This document shows, in pieces, positions 54,919 through 64,000 of a stretch of 64,000 nucleotides of DNA. Origin of the DNA: Pseudeuparius sepicola (Eukaryota; Arthropoda; Insecta; Coleoptera; Anthribidae); NCBI GenBank assembly GCA_963920635.1, contig OY987302.1:29363278-29427277 (forward strand), written 5' to 3'. A program made the translations under genes and the position numbers. How positions within the stretch are numbered: the first letter of the stretch is position 1; the number at the start of each line of letters is the position of its first letter. Under the pieces are notes generated by a model, which was not told the DNA's origin, made no database searches, and saw only the letters and a program-made list of their open reading frames with translations.

Positions 54919-55510
54919 TGTGGAGGAATATATTTTAGAAAAGATTTTGAATTAACTCAGGATATATAGTAACCTGCCTTGCGGTGCTTCCTTTTATTTT
55001 ATATGCTTAGAACCCTGTAAAGCCAAACCAAATAACTAATAAATATTAGGCTAGCTTGTCTGCAAATTTCCTCTATCCCTTTGGAGTATATTTGGCTATT
55101 GGCCAGTAGGTGGCGCTGTGAGTACTGAAACCAGAGATATTCAAGGCAATTTGAATGTGTTCCCAGAATATGTTTTTTCTATTGCCTATAAAAAACTGTC
55201 CACCTCCAGCAAATGTTACAATACCAAAGTTGAAGACGTTAAGAGGCCATTTTGTGGCCTGACTTTAAGTAGGTACAAGCTGGCAGCCTTAGGGCAATTG
55301 GTTAAAGCTATTTCTTTTTAGTCTGAATACCTAGTCTGGTGCCAGGTAATCTTAGAATTATTATATGGTGTTTGTGTGCATTTTAATTTGTATATTTTCC
55401 AGTTTTTAAACCTGTCCAAGAATACTAGTAAAACCTCCCATTTGCCCGAACGAATCTGTTTTTTGTCAACGGCCCTCAGCCCTCTCTGAACCTACAAAAA
55501 TCCCGTCACA
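54919..55510 (+). repeat. 3' LTR
   Basis: 592 bp. Differs from the 5' LTR at one noticed base (AATACTAG versus AATAATAG near 55424). Confidence 0.93.
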
Positions 55511-55854
55511 CTATATACAAGGTTGTTCTCCATAAAACTCTGTACAAAAAAGGTTCTATAAAAATTTTTCCTAAAATGTGTAATTACTTAGTAAATAAGG
55601 CGGAAATGAAATCATTTGCAGAAGAACAAATTTACGTTGCTAGTGGATTAGGCCTACAGGGGACACCACAAAAAGAAACCGCCCGAAGTACCTTACCTCT
55701 GAGGTGGCGTGGAAACAAGTACGATAAATATAAAATAATATCGAGAGTGGAAGTGGTATACTTATTTCAATTTTAGCTCGTTTCCCACAATATTAGTTGT
55801 AGGAAAAAATGTGTACTAACATTTTTTATAGACAATTTTATGAGGAATGTCTTT

Positions 55855-55955
55855 CAAAGGTGCACCGTTTCCGAAATAATCTCGAAAATTTTAAAATAGG
55901 GGTGAAGACGACGTCCTAAGGGATGAAGCACACTATTTAGGGGTGGGAACTTTGT
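55855..55955. repeat. Right arm of the foldback hosting the LTR element
   Basis: Inverted partner of 51937-52040. Confidence 0.65.
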
Positions 55956-58406
55956 GATTTAGGAATCCTTATGTAATATCTAACATTTTCTCCACCAATT
56001 TTCAAAACTATGAATTTTGTTCTATAATCGTTATATTACTGAACTAGGTACGTATTATAATAATTATTATATTCCATACCTACCTTATAATAGCTATATT
56101 TTCGTGTGTAGGTACATTACATTCACATTTTTAATATTTTCTTTCCATACTATAAGGATGTAAGTCTTTAGGGTTTCTTTTAGGGATATTGTAAGGGAAG
56201 AGTTATAATTATTTTTGTTGTTTTTATTTGTCGTTAACTAGTAACGTTGTTTGTATAGGTACTATGGCTACAAAAAACTTATTCCTACCAATAACTATGT
56301 TACAAAACAATATAATATACTATAATATACCTCGTCATTTATTTTCATAAACTCCTGGGATGTACTGAAAAAAATTATAGTACTTATAAAGCTACAAAAA
56401 TTATGTTCTTCCATTTGATTTTTTCCTGTATTTTGTATTCAGCTGTAAATATTGATACTATTACCCAACTATCTATGATGAATAAATGTTTTAAAAAAAT
56501 ATATACAAATAGGTAATAAAATTTACTGAGAGAATTTTGCTTTGTTTAATTTTACCCTCTTACTCCACTGAAAGAAAACCAAATCCAGAGTAATAAACAA
56601 GTAAAAGAACATTGCTAATCATTCTTGTGAAGAGAATATGTTAAAAATACCCCAGAAACAAATTATTTCATCACTATGAAGGCATGCGTAGTGTTGTTAT
56701 AGTATTATAAATGGTACACGTTAGCGGTGACCTGGATTTCTTTTGTTTCCTGGAATACACATATTTACATTGCATTATTTATGGTTGCATAAAATATGGG
56801 TACACGAGGGGGGACCGATACAGACGTAAGGGATGAGGAAAATCGAGGCAGAGTTGATCAGCTGATGTAGAACGCTCTTAAATAAAAGCTTGTTTTTAAA
56901 AAGGTTTTTTATTTATTACTTAAAGACTCGATTTCATATGCTGCTTTTATTCTTTTCTCGAAGGAACACATTCATATTTTTTATCTATTAAATTAGTGAA
57001 AAATTGAATTTAGGTGATTTGGAATAACTTTGAACAGATCACCCTATTATGCTCCTCGATGTGATTTTCCTGCTTAATACAAGGTGCGTTTTTGCTGCTT
57101 GTTGTTTTTTGTATTCATTTATTTCTTATTAAATATATACATCCTCGATGAGGAAGTAATTTGTGCAAAATTTTAATTTATGAAAATTAAGTCGACCTTA
57201 ACGAGATGAGTAAAAAACTTATTTCTTGTGTAGGTAAATTAATAGATTCCTACATTTTTGAATTTCTGTGTTTTTCAATTTGTACTGCTTCAGTGTATAC
57301 AAACTTGCTTTTCCATGAGAGATGTCGTAAAATAAAAGAAAAAGTTGTTGAGAACCTTCTCTACCTAGATTCAGCCCTTTTTCCATATTTACACAAATTC
57401 GGCTCACTTTGATTTGTTTGTAAAATAATTTCGTCGACTTTCTCGAAACTTTCAGAACAACTTTTTCTTATAACATTTTCCGATACCTTTGACAGATAAG
57501 CTAGTTTACCTACATTTAGATAGCGAAAAATTTAAAAAATGAAGTAGACCGATTGTTTCCAAATTTGGCATGTGGACGTGGACATAAATTGTCATTCTAA
57601 ACAACATTTTCTTTCTGTAAAAATAGACTCTACGTTAGTAATATAAATGGTGAGTATTTTTAATCCTAGAGTTTCTGCGATATTTTGCTTTAGCATAACA
57701 CCAGTAAAATTTCAAAACGAACATTGGGATAAATATTTTGAACAGGTTGGTATAAATCATGGCCGTATCTAGCAAAAATTAAGGGGGGGTTCAGGATCGG
57801 CTCAAGCTTTTTCGGGGCTGGGTGCCGGATGAAAGTGGGGGGCCCCGGCAAGGAATTATTTAATACATTAAGAACAAATTTTTGAAAATTGATACGCCGC
57901 TAGAATGGTATATTTTTTGCATGTCATTTTTTAAAAAAGTAGGCCGAGGCGATGAGTTTAGATCACTTCAGTGACGTATATAGAAATTAATTTCGGGTGG
58001 GGAGGGACAATTTTTGTGAATTTCTTTCAAATAAGTGCATTTAAAATAATTCTGTAAAATGCGCCGCAGGCGAAATTTTTTAGAAACGTTAAGGAAAATT
58101 AGTCAAAATTAGTCTTAGGAAATCCCAATATAGAATACGCTACTGACTGGATAACCCTGTACATGGGAATCGGAGGCGCGTGTGAAAACGCAGGGCCGCG
58201 TACGCCGTACCGTTCGCACCCGCCTAGAGCCGGCCCTGGAGGGGTTAGACCAGTGGCTGTTGAAGTCGAAATAGCCAATCAATCAAAGTTTATTAATGTC
58301 ATAATTATAAAATTTTACACAAGTCAGGACACATGATTATATGTTTAGAAATGGTTTTAATAAAAAAACTGGAAAGGTTTAAGTTGAACAAGTTTAACAT
58401 TAAAAC
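55956..58406. other. Anonymous stretch with hAT-like end fragments
   Basis: No gene recognised; the 57206-57412 frame has no domain and an equal frame opposite. Two element edges are visible: GGCCGTATCTAGC at about 57763, and CGCCTAGAGCCGGCCCTG at 58219-58236, whose reverse complement CAGGGCCGGCTCTAGGCG is a common hAT-type terminus. They do not match each other. A LINE-like antisense 3' end may lie at 58275-58330. Confidence 0.45.
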
Positions 58407-59321
58407 TGTAACGAAGTTATTGCGCTTTTCTTCTTTTTCCATCAATCACAGCCTTTAACAAAGTTACCACGCTTTTCTCCCCGATTTTCCGGCTACATCT
58501 TACCGCCGAGTACTACTCTAACAGTAGGCCCCATCGTCATTAATATTCGCGGGCCCGCCTGTTCCGCCCGAACCGCCGATAGATGGCGCTGGGAACCGGT
58601 ATCTCACCGCCGGGTCTTAGTCCGCTGGTAATAAATGCGCGTTCGAAAATCCCATCGAGTGTCTTCCGCCTATCAGGTAGAAAAGACCGACACCGTTAGA
58701 TAAGTGACGGGTTGTTATTAAAGGCCGAATTTCTATCCGCCGGACCGCTGCTGGAAAGAGCCGTTAGATATGTGACGGAGCTATCAAGCAACACCGAGCC
58801 AATAAATCCGACCGTTGCATGGGTAGTGCCGGGAGAACTGCCGGGGCTACCCTACGCTACCAAAGAACCAACCGCTGCTGGGAGAGCACCGCTATAGAGT
58901 AGCGAGACTGTCCTAACCAGCTGTACAGAGCCGTATCCGCTCCGCTAAATACCATTTTTGCCAATAGAACTCTAGGCTTGCCTCTGTAGCTGACACCGGT
59001 GCCGTTCCCGTGGGACATATACTGTTACTCTCCCCAGCTTGCTATATGCTAATGATTTTATTATAGGCCCTGCGAATCCGGCATGATTATAATTTAGAAT
59101 TGTTTAATTTACTTATTTATTTTATTAATTATTTTGTACATAGTTTTGGGGGGTTAATAATAAATAGGGTAATTTGGTGAACTGCTGGTTTGATTTCACC
59201 CCCCTGGAAACTTCCCTGGCTCGAACAATTCTGGACCGCACAAGTACCACTCCTGGCGCCTGAGCAAGAAGACGATAATAAAAGAGGCTAGATAACACCT
59301 AAGGCCCAAAGCATCGCTACA
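58407..59321 (+). repeat. 5' LTR
   Basis: 915 bp, TGTAACG...GCTACA. Contains AATAATAAATAGGG around 59157 as a likely polyadenylation region. The 61-codon frame at 58712 recurs at 61931 in the other LTR. Confidence 0.92.
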
Positions 59322-59343
59322 AAATTGGTGACACCGAGCAGGG
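59322..59343 (+). other. Primer-binding site
   Basis: AAATTGGTGACACCGAGCAG follows the LTR; TGGTGACACCGAG resembles the TGGTGAC-type sites that CsRn1-like gypsy elements pair with tryptophan tRNA, an inference from the first bases only. Confidence 0.6.
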
Positions 59344-60088
59344 ACATAGAGCCAAGGGAAGCAGGGGTGAAATCTGTCAGACCGTACAACTCCGAAGATT
59401 CTGGTCCGATACCCACCGAGTAACATATCGTTTCCGCAAAACCGAAGGCAAGGAAGCCGTTACCGGGATTACTGAATTGATGACGTCACTGCCCGACTGA
59501 GTTTTCACCGAAATTTGAGCCGTCGGAGTGGAAAAACCGCGGCTACCGGCTTTAGGGAGCAATTTTCAAGCGTCACCTGGGGGAACAGTAAAATTTGACA
59601 CTTCTGTCAAATTGACAGATCTTAATTGGGCCAAAGAGGCCAGGCAAGTGACACCTCATTTCATAGGTTCTCGGGCTCACTGAAGAAGATTCCACTGTCA
59701 AATTTACATTTCCACCCCCGGTTGTGAAAATAGGTCTGCCACAGACGAATCATCATTGGCAGAACAAAAATTTCATGTGCGCTTGACCTTCCTGACGTCG
59801 CTGGACCCGACAAACCGAGAATTTTCCGAAATTTTCCGAATTTTCCGGACTTTCCGAGCGACATATCAAACCAGAGGTTTTCAAGGATGGGCAACCGATT
59901 GTACATATTACTGAGGCCCTAACTCCTACCGTTTTCGAGATATCACCATGCACAACCTGAAACAGACCTTGAATCCGATCACCGCCACCGAACCGACTGT
60001 TACCGACCGTAATTCAGACCCAGTAGGAGGGGTATACCGTAAAAATTAAGATCTAGACAACCAGACAGTTACCGCTCAGCCGACTGCC

Positions 60089-61183
60089 ATGTCAACTCCA
60101 AAAATTGACATCACCCGATGGAATATTCATTTCAACGGCCGAAATGACCCTGTCGAATTTCTAGAGTCACTAGAAGAAATGTGCGAGATCGACAACCTGT
60201 GCTTAGACCACCTACTGCCACAAGTACATTTTCTTCTTCAGGGTGCAGCGTCATTATGGTACCGTAACATTAGGCACACCTGCACTACCTTGAAAGACTT
60301 TTTGGAGAGATTCCGACTGTATTACTTCCCCGAAAATTACGAAGAAGACCTACTGTCTCAGATTATTTACCGGCATCAGCGCCCCGGAGAGTCCGCTGTG
60401 CACTATTTTATTGAGTTGCAGACTGTAATGAGACGACACGGAAAGCTCACACCCGAGGAACAAGTGAAATGGTTGTACCGCAATCTGCTTCCGGAATACC
60501 AGCTCTATACCCGACTATCTGACCTTATTGACTACGAATCACTGCTTTCCACTGCCAAGTGCTACGAAGCGATCAAGGAAAACGAGAGCCGCCATACTCC
60601 AGAGCGACACTACTCCTCTATTCCGAACCAGCCATTGTCATCCGTCTACTGTACAGCCTTTCGGCCGAGCGCATTTACCCCAACTCAAGTACCGCCTGTG
60701 ACAGCCGTATCGCCGAAACCGATCTCTCACACTCCTGCACCGACTACTATGCTAACTTCTTTGTCTGTTCCGAAACCTTCTGCAACATCCATTCTTCCAC
60801 CACCAACTGTTCAAGAACAGACACCGAGAGTAATTCCTATGCCATTAATACCGTTTATTACCCAGTCTGTACCTCCAGTTAGCACTGTCCAACCGACCAC
60901 ACCAACTGTCAAAATCACTACCGCCGGAGTCTGTAACATTGCCCAAACTTCCTCCACACTCTGCTGGAGGTGCGGCCAAACCGGACACTTTAGAGATAAG
61001 TGTACCACCGTCCCGAAGTTGCCTTCTTCCAAGTGCGGCACATTGGCAACATTAGCCATTAAGTGCCCATGTCCAAACCGCACCGGTATGATTACCGCAG
61101 GAATCCGTCAGATGTTAAATTGGCCACAGCGTCAGAAGTTCCTTCAGAAGCAGTCTGTCCCCGTCCGGAACCCAGGGACCTGA
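60089..61183 (+). CDS. gag: Retrotransposon Gag with zinc knuckle
   Basis: 364 codons from ATG to TGA. Residues about 1-165 are capsid-like (WNIHFNGRNDPVEFLESLEE, LLQGAASLWYRN, DFLERFRLYYFPENYEEDLL, QRPGESAVHYFIELQ, LLPEYQLYTRLSDLIDYESL), close to the Gag of insect gypsy elements. A Pro/Thr-rich linker follows (185-290), then CWRCGQTGHFRDKC, a perfect CCHC knuckle. The next Cys-rich piece (KCGTLATLAIKCPC) is a degenerate second finger. The frame ends at 61183, while an overlapping frame continues the likely original C-terminus, so a late frameshift is probable. The 770-bp leader between LTR and ATG is long. Confidence 0.85.
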   Translation: MSTPKIDITRWNIHFNGRNDPVEFLESLEEMCEIDNLCLDHLLPQVHFLLQGAASLWYRNIRHTCTTLKDFLERFRLYYFPENYEEDLLSQIIYRHQRPGESAVHYFIELQTVMRRHGKLTPEEQVKWLYRNLLPEYQLYTRLSDLIDYESLLSTAKCYEAIKENESRHTPERHYSSIPNQPLSSVYCTAFRPSAFTPTQVPPVTAVSPKPISHTPAPTTMLTSLSVPKPSATSILPPPTVQEQTPRVIPMPLIPFITQSVPPVSTVQPTTPTVKITTAGVCNIAQTSSTLCWRCGQTGHFRDKCTTVPKLPSSKCGTLATLAIKCPCPNRTGMITAGIRQMLNWPQRQKFLQKQSVPVRNPGT

Positions 61184-61677
61184 ATCACTTGACCGTCACA
61201 ACACGCCCTGAACCTACCGGAGACACAGGGAAAGCTCAGTCTCCCGTGCCAGAAAAGTTGCCCCGTGACTATCCGACTTTGACCGATTTTACCGAACCCG
61301 AATCGAAGATGCTTCGCCTGCTACAGTCTGTGTGTGCCGAAACTTTGGTAGAGAACCCAGACACTGCTCAAAGCAAGGAAGCTGATAAACCGCCAACTCC
61401 CATAGCACGCCGCTGTTTACCCAGACTGTTCCGTAGCATCGGAAAGCTTGTTCCACGAAAGTCCATTTACCGATCCAAGCCTCGACGAACCGTACCAAAA
61501 TCCGTGAGTCAAATAAATTATACAGTTAACCGGATTGTACCGAGAGCCATCACATTCCATCATAAACACCGAACCAGAAAAAAAAGTAAATGGCATTTCC
61601 TTTTTTGTCGAAGTAAGGGGGGGAATGTAACGAAGTTACTGCGCTTTGCTTCTTTTTCCATCAATCACAGCCTTTAA
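61063..61677 (+). pseudogene. Gag C-terminal / linker ORF, overlapping frame
   Basis: A frame overlapping the end of gag and running into the 3' LTR. It reads MPMSKPHRYDYRRNPSDVKL first, then acidic/Pro-rich sequence, then a strongly basic stretch (RCLPRLFRSIGKLVPRKSIY, KHRTRKKSKW). It likely fuses the natural Gag C-terminus to a residual 3' piece of an originally longer element. No catalytic motif. Confidence 0.5.
61611..61625 (+). other. Polypurine tract
   Basis: AAGTAAGGGGGGGAA directly before TGTAACG of the 3' LTR. Confidence 0.85.
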
Positions 61678-62540
61678 CAAAGTTACCACGCTTTTCTCCC
61701 CGATTTTCCGGCTACATCTTACCGCCGAGTACTACTCTAACAGTAGGCCCCATCGTCATTATTATTCGCGGGCCCACATGGTTTGCCCGAACCGCCGATA
61801 GATGGCGCTGGGAACCGGTATCTCACCGCCGGGTCTTAGTCCGCTGGTAATAAATGCGCGTTCGAAAATCCCATCGAGTGTCTTCCGCCTATCAGGTAGA
61901 AAAGACTGACACCGTTAGATAAGTGACGGGTTGTCATTAAAGGCCGAATTTCTATCCGCCGGACCGCTGCTAGAAAGAGCCTTTAGATATGTGACAGAGC
62001 TATCAAGCAACACCGAGCCGATAAATCCGACCGTTGCACGGGTAGTGCCGGGAGAACTGCCGGGGCTACCCTATGCTACCAAAGAACCAACCGCTGCTGG
62101 GAGAGCACCGCTATAAAGTAGCGAGACTGTCCTAACCAGCTGTACAGAGCCGTATCCGCTCCGCTAAATACCATTTTTGCCAATAGAACTCTAGGCTTGC
62201 CTCTGTAGCTGACACCGGTGCCGTTCCCGTGGGACATATACTGCTACTCTCCCCAGCTTGCTATATGCTAATGATTTTATTATAGGCCCTGCGAATCCGG
62301 CATGGTTATAATTTAGAATTGTTTAATTTACTTATTTATTTTATTAATTATTTTGTACATCGTTTTGGGGGGTTAATAATAAATAGGGTAATTTGGTGAA
62401 CTGCTGGTTTGATTTCACCCCCCTGCAAACTTCCCTGGCTCGAACAATTCTGGACCGCACAAGTACCACTCCTGGCGCCTGAGCAAGAAGACGATAATAA
62501 AAGAGGCTAGATAACACCTAAGGCCCAAATCATCGCATCA
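61626..62540 (+). repeat. 3' LTR
   Basis: 915 bp copy of 58407-59321 with scattered substitutions and an altered end (GCATCA instead of GCTACA). Confidence 0.92.
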
Positions 62541-62803
62541 AAACTTTAAAAATATTATTTATAATAGCGGAATATTCCTTCTCGCATTTATACCTATCCC
62601 TTTTATACTTTTTGATTTCTCATTATTACGGATATATTCCTACACATTCTTCGCCTGGCCTGACACCACCTTAGGTATGGTAAAAGGTTTCTTCCCGCTA
62701 CTTGCCTAACCGAACCTTTCATAAAAATAATAAATAAATCTGACACTACGGTAGAATTACTTTTTGCACCCTACCTATCCTAAGGGTAAAAACCCGAAAC
62801 ACC

Positions 62804-63278
62804 TGTAACGGAATGTTTATCTCGGGGGGTTTTGGGGTTTCAACTAGGATGCAAGGCGAAATTGAGACTCAGTCGATGTAGGCAGACAGAGGGTTTATTG
62901 GTTCTTGTTGAACAGTGGAAAAAGACTAGAAAATACACGTTTAAATCTTATTCATAAAACTTACTTACTTTATGTTACGTAGCACCAGATTTGGTTCATA
63001 AGACTAATGACTTTTGGCCAATCTCCTAGGGCTGCTATCCTCACAACCGCACACGTGAGAATTGGGAGAGCAAAGGTCTAAAAGGGACGCATTTCTATCT
63101 AGAATAATCTTACAAAAATCCGCCGGTTTTTTATATTCATAAAGAACGTGGAAAACAACCAAATCAATTTCAAGAACCACATTGAACTCTGGGTAGGCAA
63201 CCCAATAAGCATCCAACACGCATATCCGGTCACCTATCACTAGGCGACAAAAACACATACTGTTAACCTTTTGCCACA
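62804..63278 (-). repeat. 3' LTR of the third gypsy element
   Basis: Minus strand TGTGGCAAAAGG...CCGTTACA, 475 bp, directly after the polypurine tract. The 91-codon frame that starts one base outside it (63279-63004) lies wholly in the LTR and is not a gene. Its partner LTR is outside the window. Confidence 0.7.
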
Positions 63279-63290
63279 TCTGCCTCCCTG
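63279..63290 (-). other. Polypurine tract
   Basis: CAGGGAGGCAGA on the minus strand, abutting the LTR start TGTGGC. Confidence 0.7.
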
Positions 63291-63352
63291 CGAACGTAGC
63301 TGTTTGGTGAAATCACATTAGTAAATTAAAAGGAAAACAGCCTCGTTCACAT

Positions 63353-64000
63353 TTAATGTACCAACAAACATGTTAAAAAGATCTGCTTTAGTTGATAAGC
63401 CTTCAAATGGCTAACATGGAAAATTCCCCGCTCCCTGGCATTCCCACAATACTGAAGTAAATAAGTATTCAAATTAATCTTCTTTTTAATCTTGTATGGG
63501 CCTTCAAACAGAAGCATGAATTTTTCGTCTCCGCGATGGAGGCGTTTGACACTGGATTCGCCCGAAGCAGCACCAGATCTCCCTCCGAAAAAATGGGATG
63601 ACTAGAGGAAGAATAATTGACAGCACGTCTGGCGGCTCGACCTTGAAGCATTTCCCGAGCCAAAATCAACCTTCTTGGTTCCGAGAACTCGTCGAAAAAA
63701 TCTAGATATTGAAAGCGCGAAGGTAAATATCGAGTTGCTGGTGTTCCCAATTGCAATTTGTTCGGGGTGTATCCGGTCAACTCGTGCACAACTGAATTTA
63801 TAAAGTCCCCAAAGAGGGGCAGTTCTAGCGCCCATCGAGTGTGTTTATCTCCACAATATGCCCGACACAATCTTCCAAGCTCTCTCATGACTCGTTCCGC
63901 ATTATTGGCCTGGGGATGCCACACCGAATTATAAGCAACCTTAATCCCCATGGAAGTTAATGTGTCCTTCCATCGACGGGCAATAAACTGAGTTCCGTGA
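63353..64000 (-). pseudogene. Gypsy integrase C-terminal half, one frameshift
   Basis: Entering from the window edge in frame with HGTQFIARRWK, then the core motif WHPQANNAERVMRELGRLCR, which contains the catalytic Glu. Next HELTGYTPNKLQLG and GDLVLLRANP. A frameshift near 63535 moves the rest to the neighbouring frame, which reads FEGPYKIKKKI (the GPY/F module) and FHVSHLKAYQ, ending at TAA 63353. The first two catalytic Asp residues lie beyond 64000. Confidence 0.88.

Larger units (their letters stand above)
52052..55510 (+). mobile_element. Gag-only LTR retrotransposon, young
   Basis: Two 592-bp LTRs (TGTGGAGG...CCCGTCACA) that differ, as far as read, at about one base. The element has a primer-binding site, a 368-codon gag, a decayed protease and RT-leader remnant, and a polypurine tract, but no RT, RNase H or integrase; the internal region is only 2.27 kb. 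No convincing target duplication is seen (flanks ATCTGA and CTATAT). It must have moved with enzymes from a relative. Confidence 0.9.
58407..62540 (+). mobile_element. Second gag-only LTR retrotransposon
   Basis: Two 915-bp LTRs (TGTAACGAAG...) flanked by AAAC on both sides (58403-58406 and 62541-62544), a 4-bp duplication. The internal 2.3 kb carries a primer-binding site, gag with zinc knuckle, a basic C-terminal ORF and a polypurine tract. No protease, RT, RNase H or integrase. Unrelated in sequence to the 52-55 kb element. The LTRs differ at tens of positions, so this insertion is older. Confidence 0.9.
62804..64000 (-). mobile_element. 3' end of a third gypsy element (continues beyond window)
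   Basis: Minus-strand order from the window edge: integrase core end, GPY/F module, short spacer, polypurine tract, 3' LTR ending CGTTACA at 62804. The 5' LTR, gag, PR, RT and RNase H are expected beyond 64000. Confidence 0.85.

Noticed and set aside
52251..55321. Two identical 67-codon frames (52251-52454 and 55118-55321)
   Set aside because: They are the same position in the two LTRs, with no coding signature.
58712..62116. Two similar 61-codon frames (58712-58897 and 61931-62116)
   Set aside because: They lie within the two LTRs of the second gag-only element.
63004..63279. 91-codon minus-strand frame
   Set aside because: It coincides with the LTR of the third gypsy element; its ATG is created by the polypurine tract/LTR junction.

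Overview
The window is AT-rich eukaryotic DNA built almost entirely of transposable elements in every stage of decay. The element families (Ty3/gypsy LTR elements, a jockey/CR1-like non-LTR element, Tc1, Merlin, hAT, MULE-like foldbacks, THAP and YqaJ remnants, many MITEs with TACAGGGTG-type ends), the spliceosomal introns in a transposase, and the short TAGGTAGGTACC-type runs point to an arthropod, most likely an insect. No host gene was recognised, so the order cannot be fixed.

Layout. 1-12 kb: a small TIR element, a truncated non-LTR retrotransposon, several long foldback (inverted-repeat) elements, a frameshifted THAP domain and the 3' half of a Tc1 transposase. 12-18 kb: mostly anonymous sequence with two more THAP remnants and a foldback. 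18.3-24.5 kb: a complete-length but dead Ty3/gypsy element on the minus strand (LTRs, 4-bp target duplication, gag, protease, RT, RNase H, integrase ends), with an hAT fragment where the integrase core should be. 24.8-30 kb: an hAT element with a perfect 8-bp target duplication and four inverted-repeat structures. 30.4-38.6 kb: a nest of inverted dispersed repeats, two head-to-head arrays of a ~60-bp unit, a spliced Merlin-type transposase with one frameshift, and a MULE-like foldback with a 9-bp target duplication.

38.9-44.5 kb: elements inserted in elements. Two copies of a CACTGAAAG-ended TA-flanked family sit inside older palindromes, one carrying a probable solo LTR and the other a GC-rich piece that may be a captured exon. 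44.9-48 kb: a non-LTR retrotransposon split by an hAT element. 48.6-51.6 kb: a tandem array of decayed YqaJ-exonuclease gene segments. 52.1-55.5 kb: a young gag-only LTR element. 58.4-62.5 kb: an unrelated gag-only LTR element. 62.8-64 kb: the 3' end of a third gypsy element, running off the window.

Functionally nothing here looks like an autonomous cellular pathway. Still potentially active in part are the gag ORF and near-identical LTRs of the 52-55 kb element (which would need pol supplied by a relative), and the Merlin transposase if its single frameshift is an assembly error or polymorphism. The many long hairpins are possible sources of double-stranded RNA.
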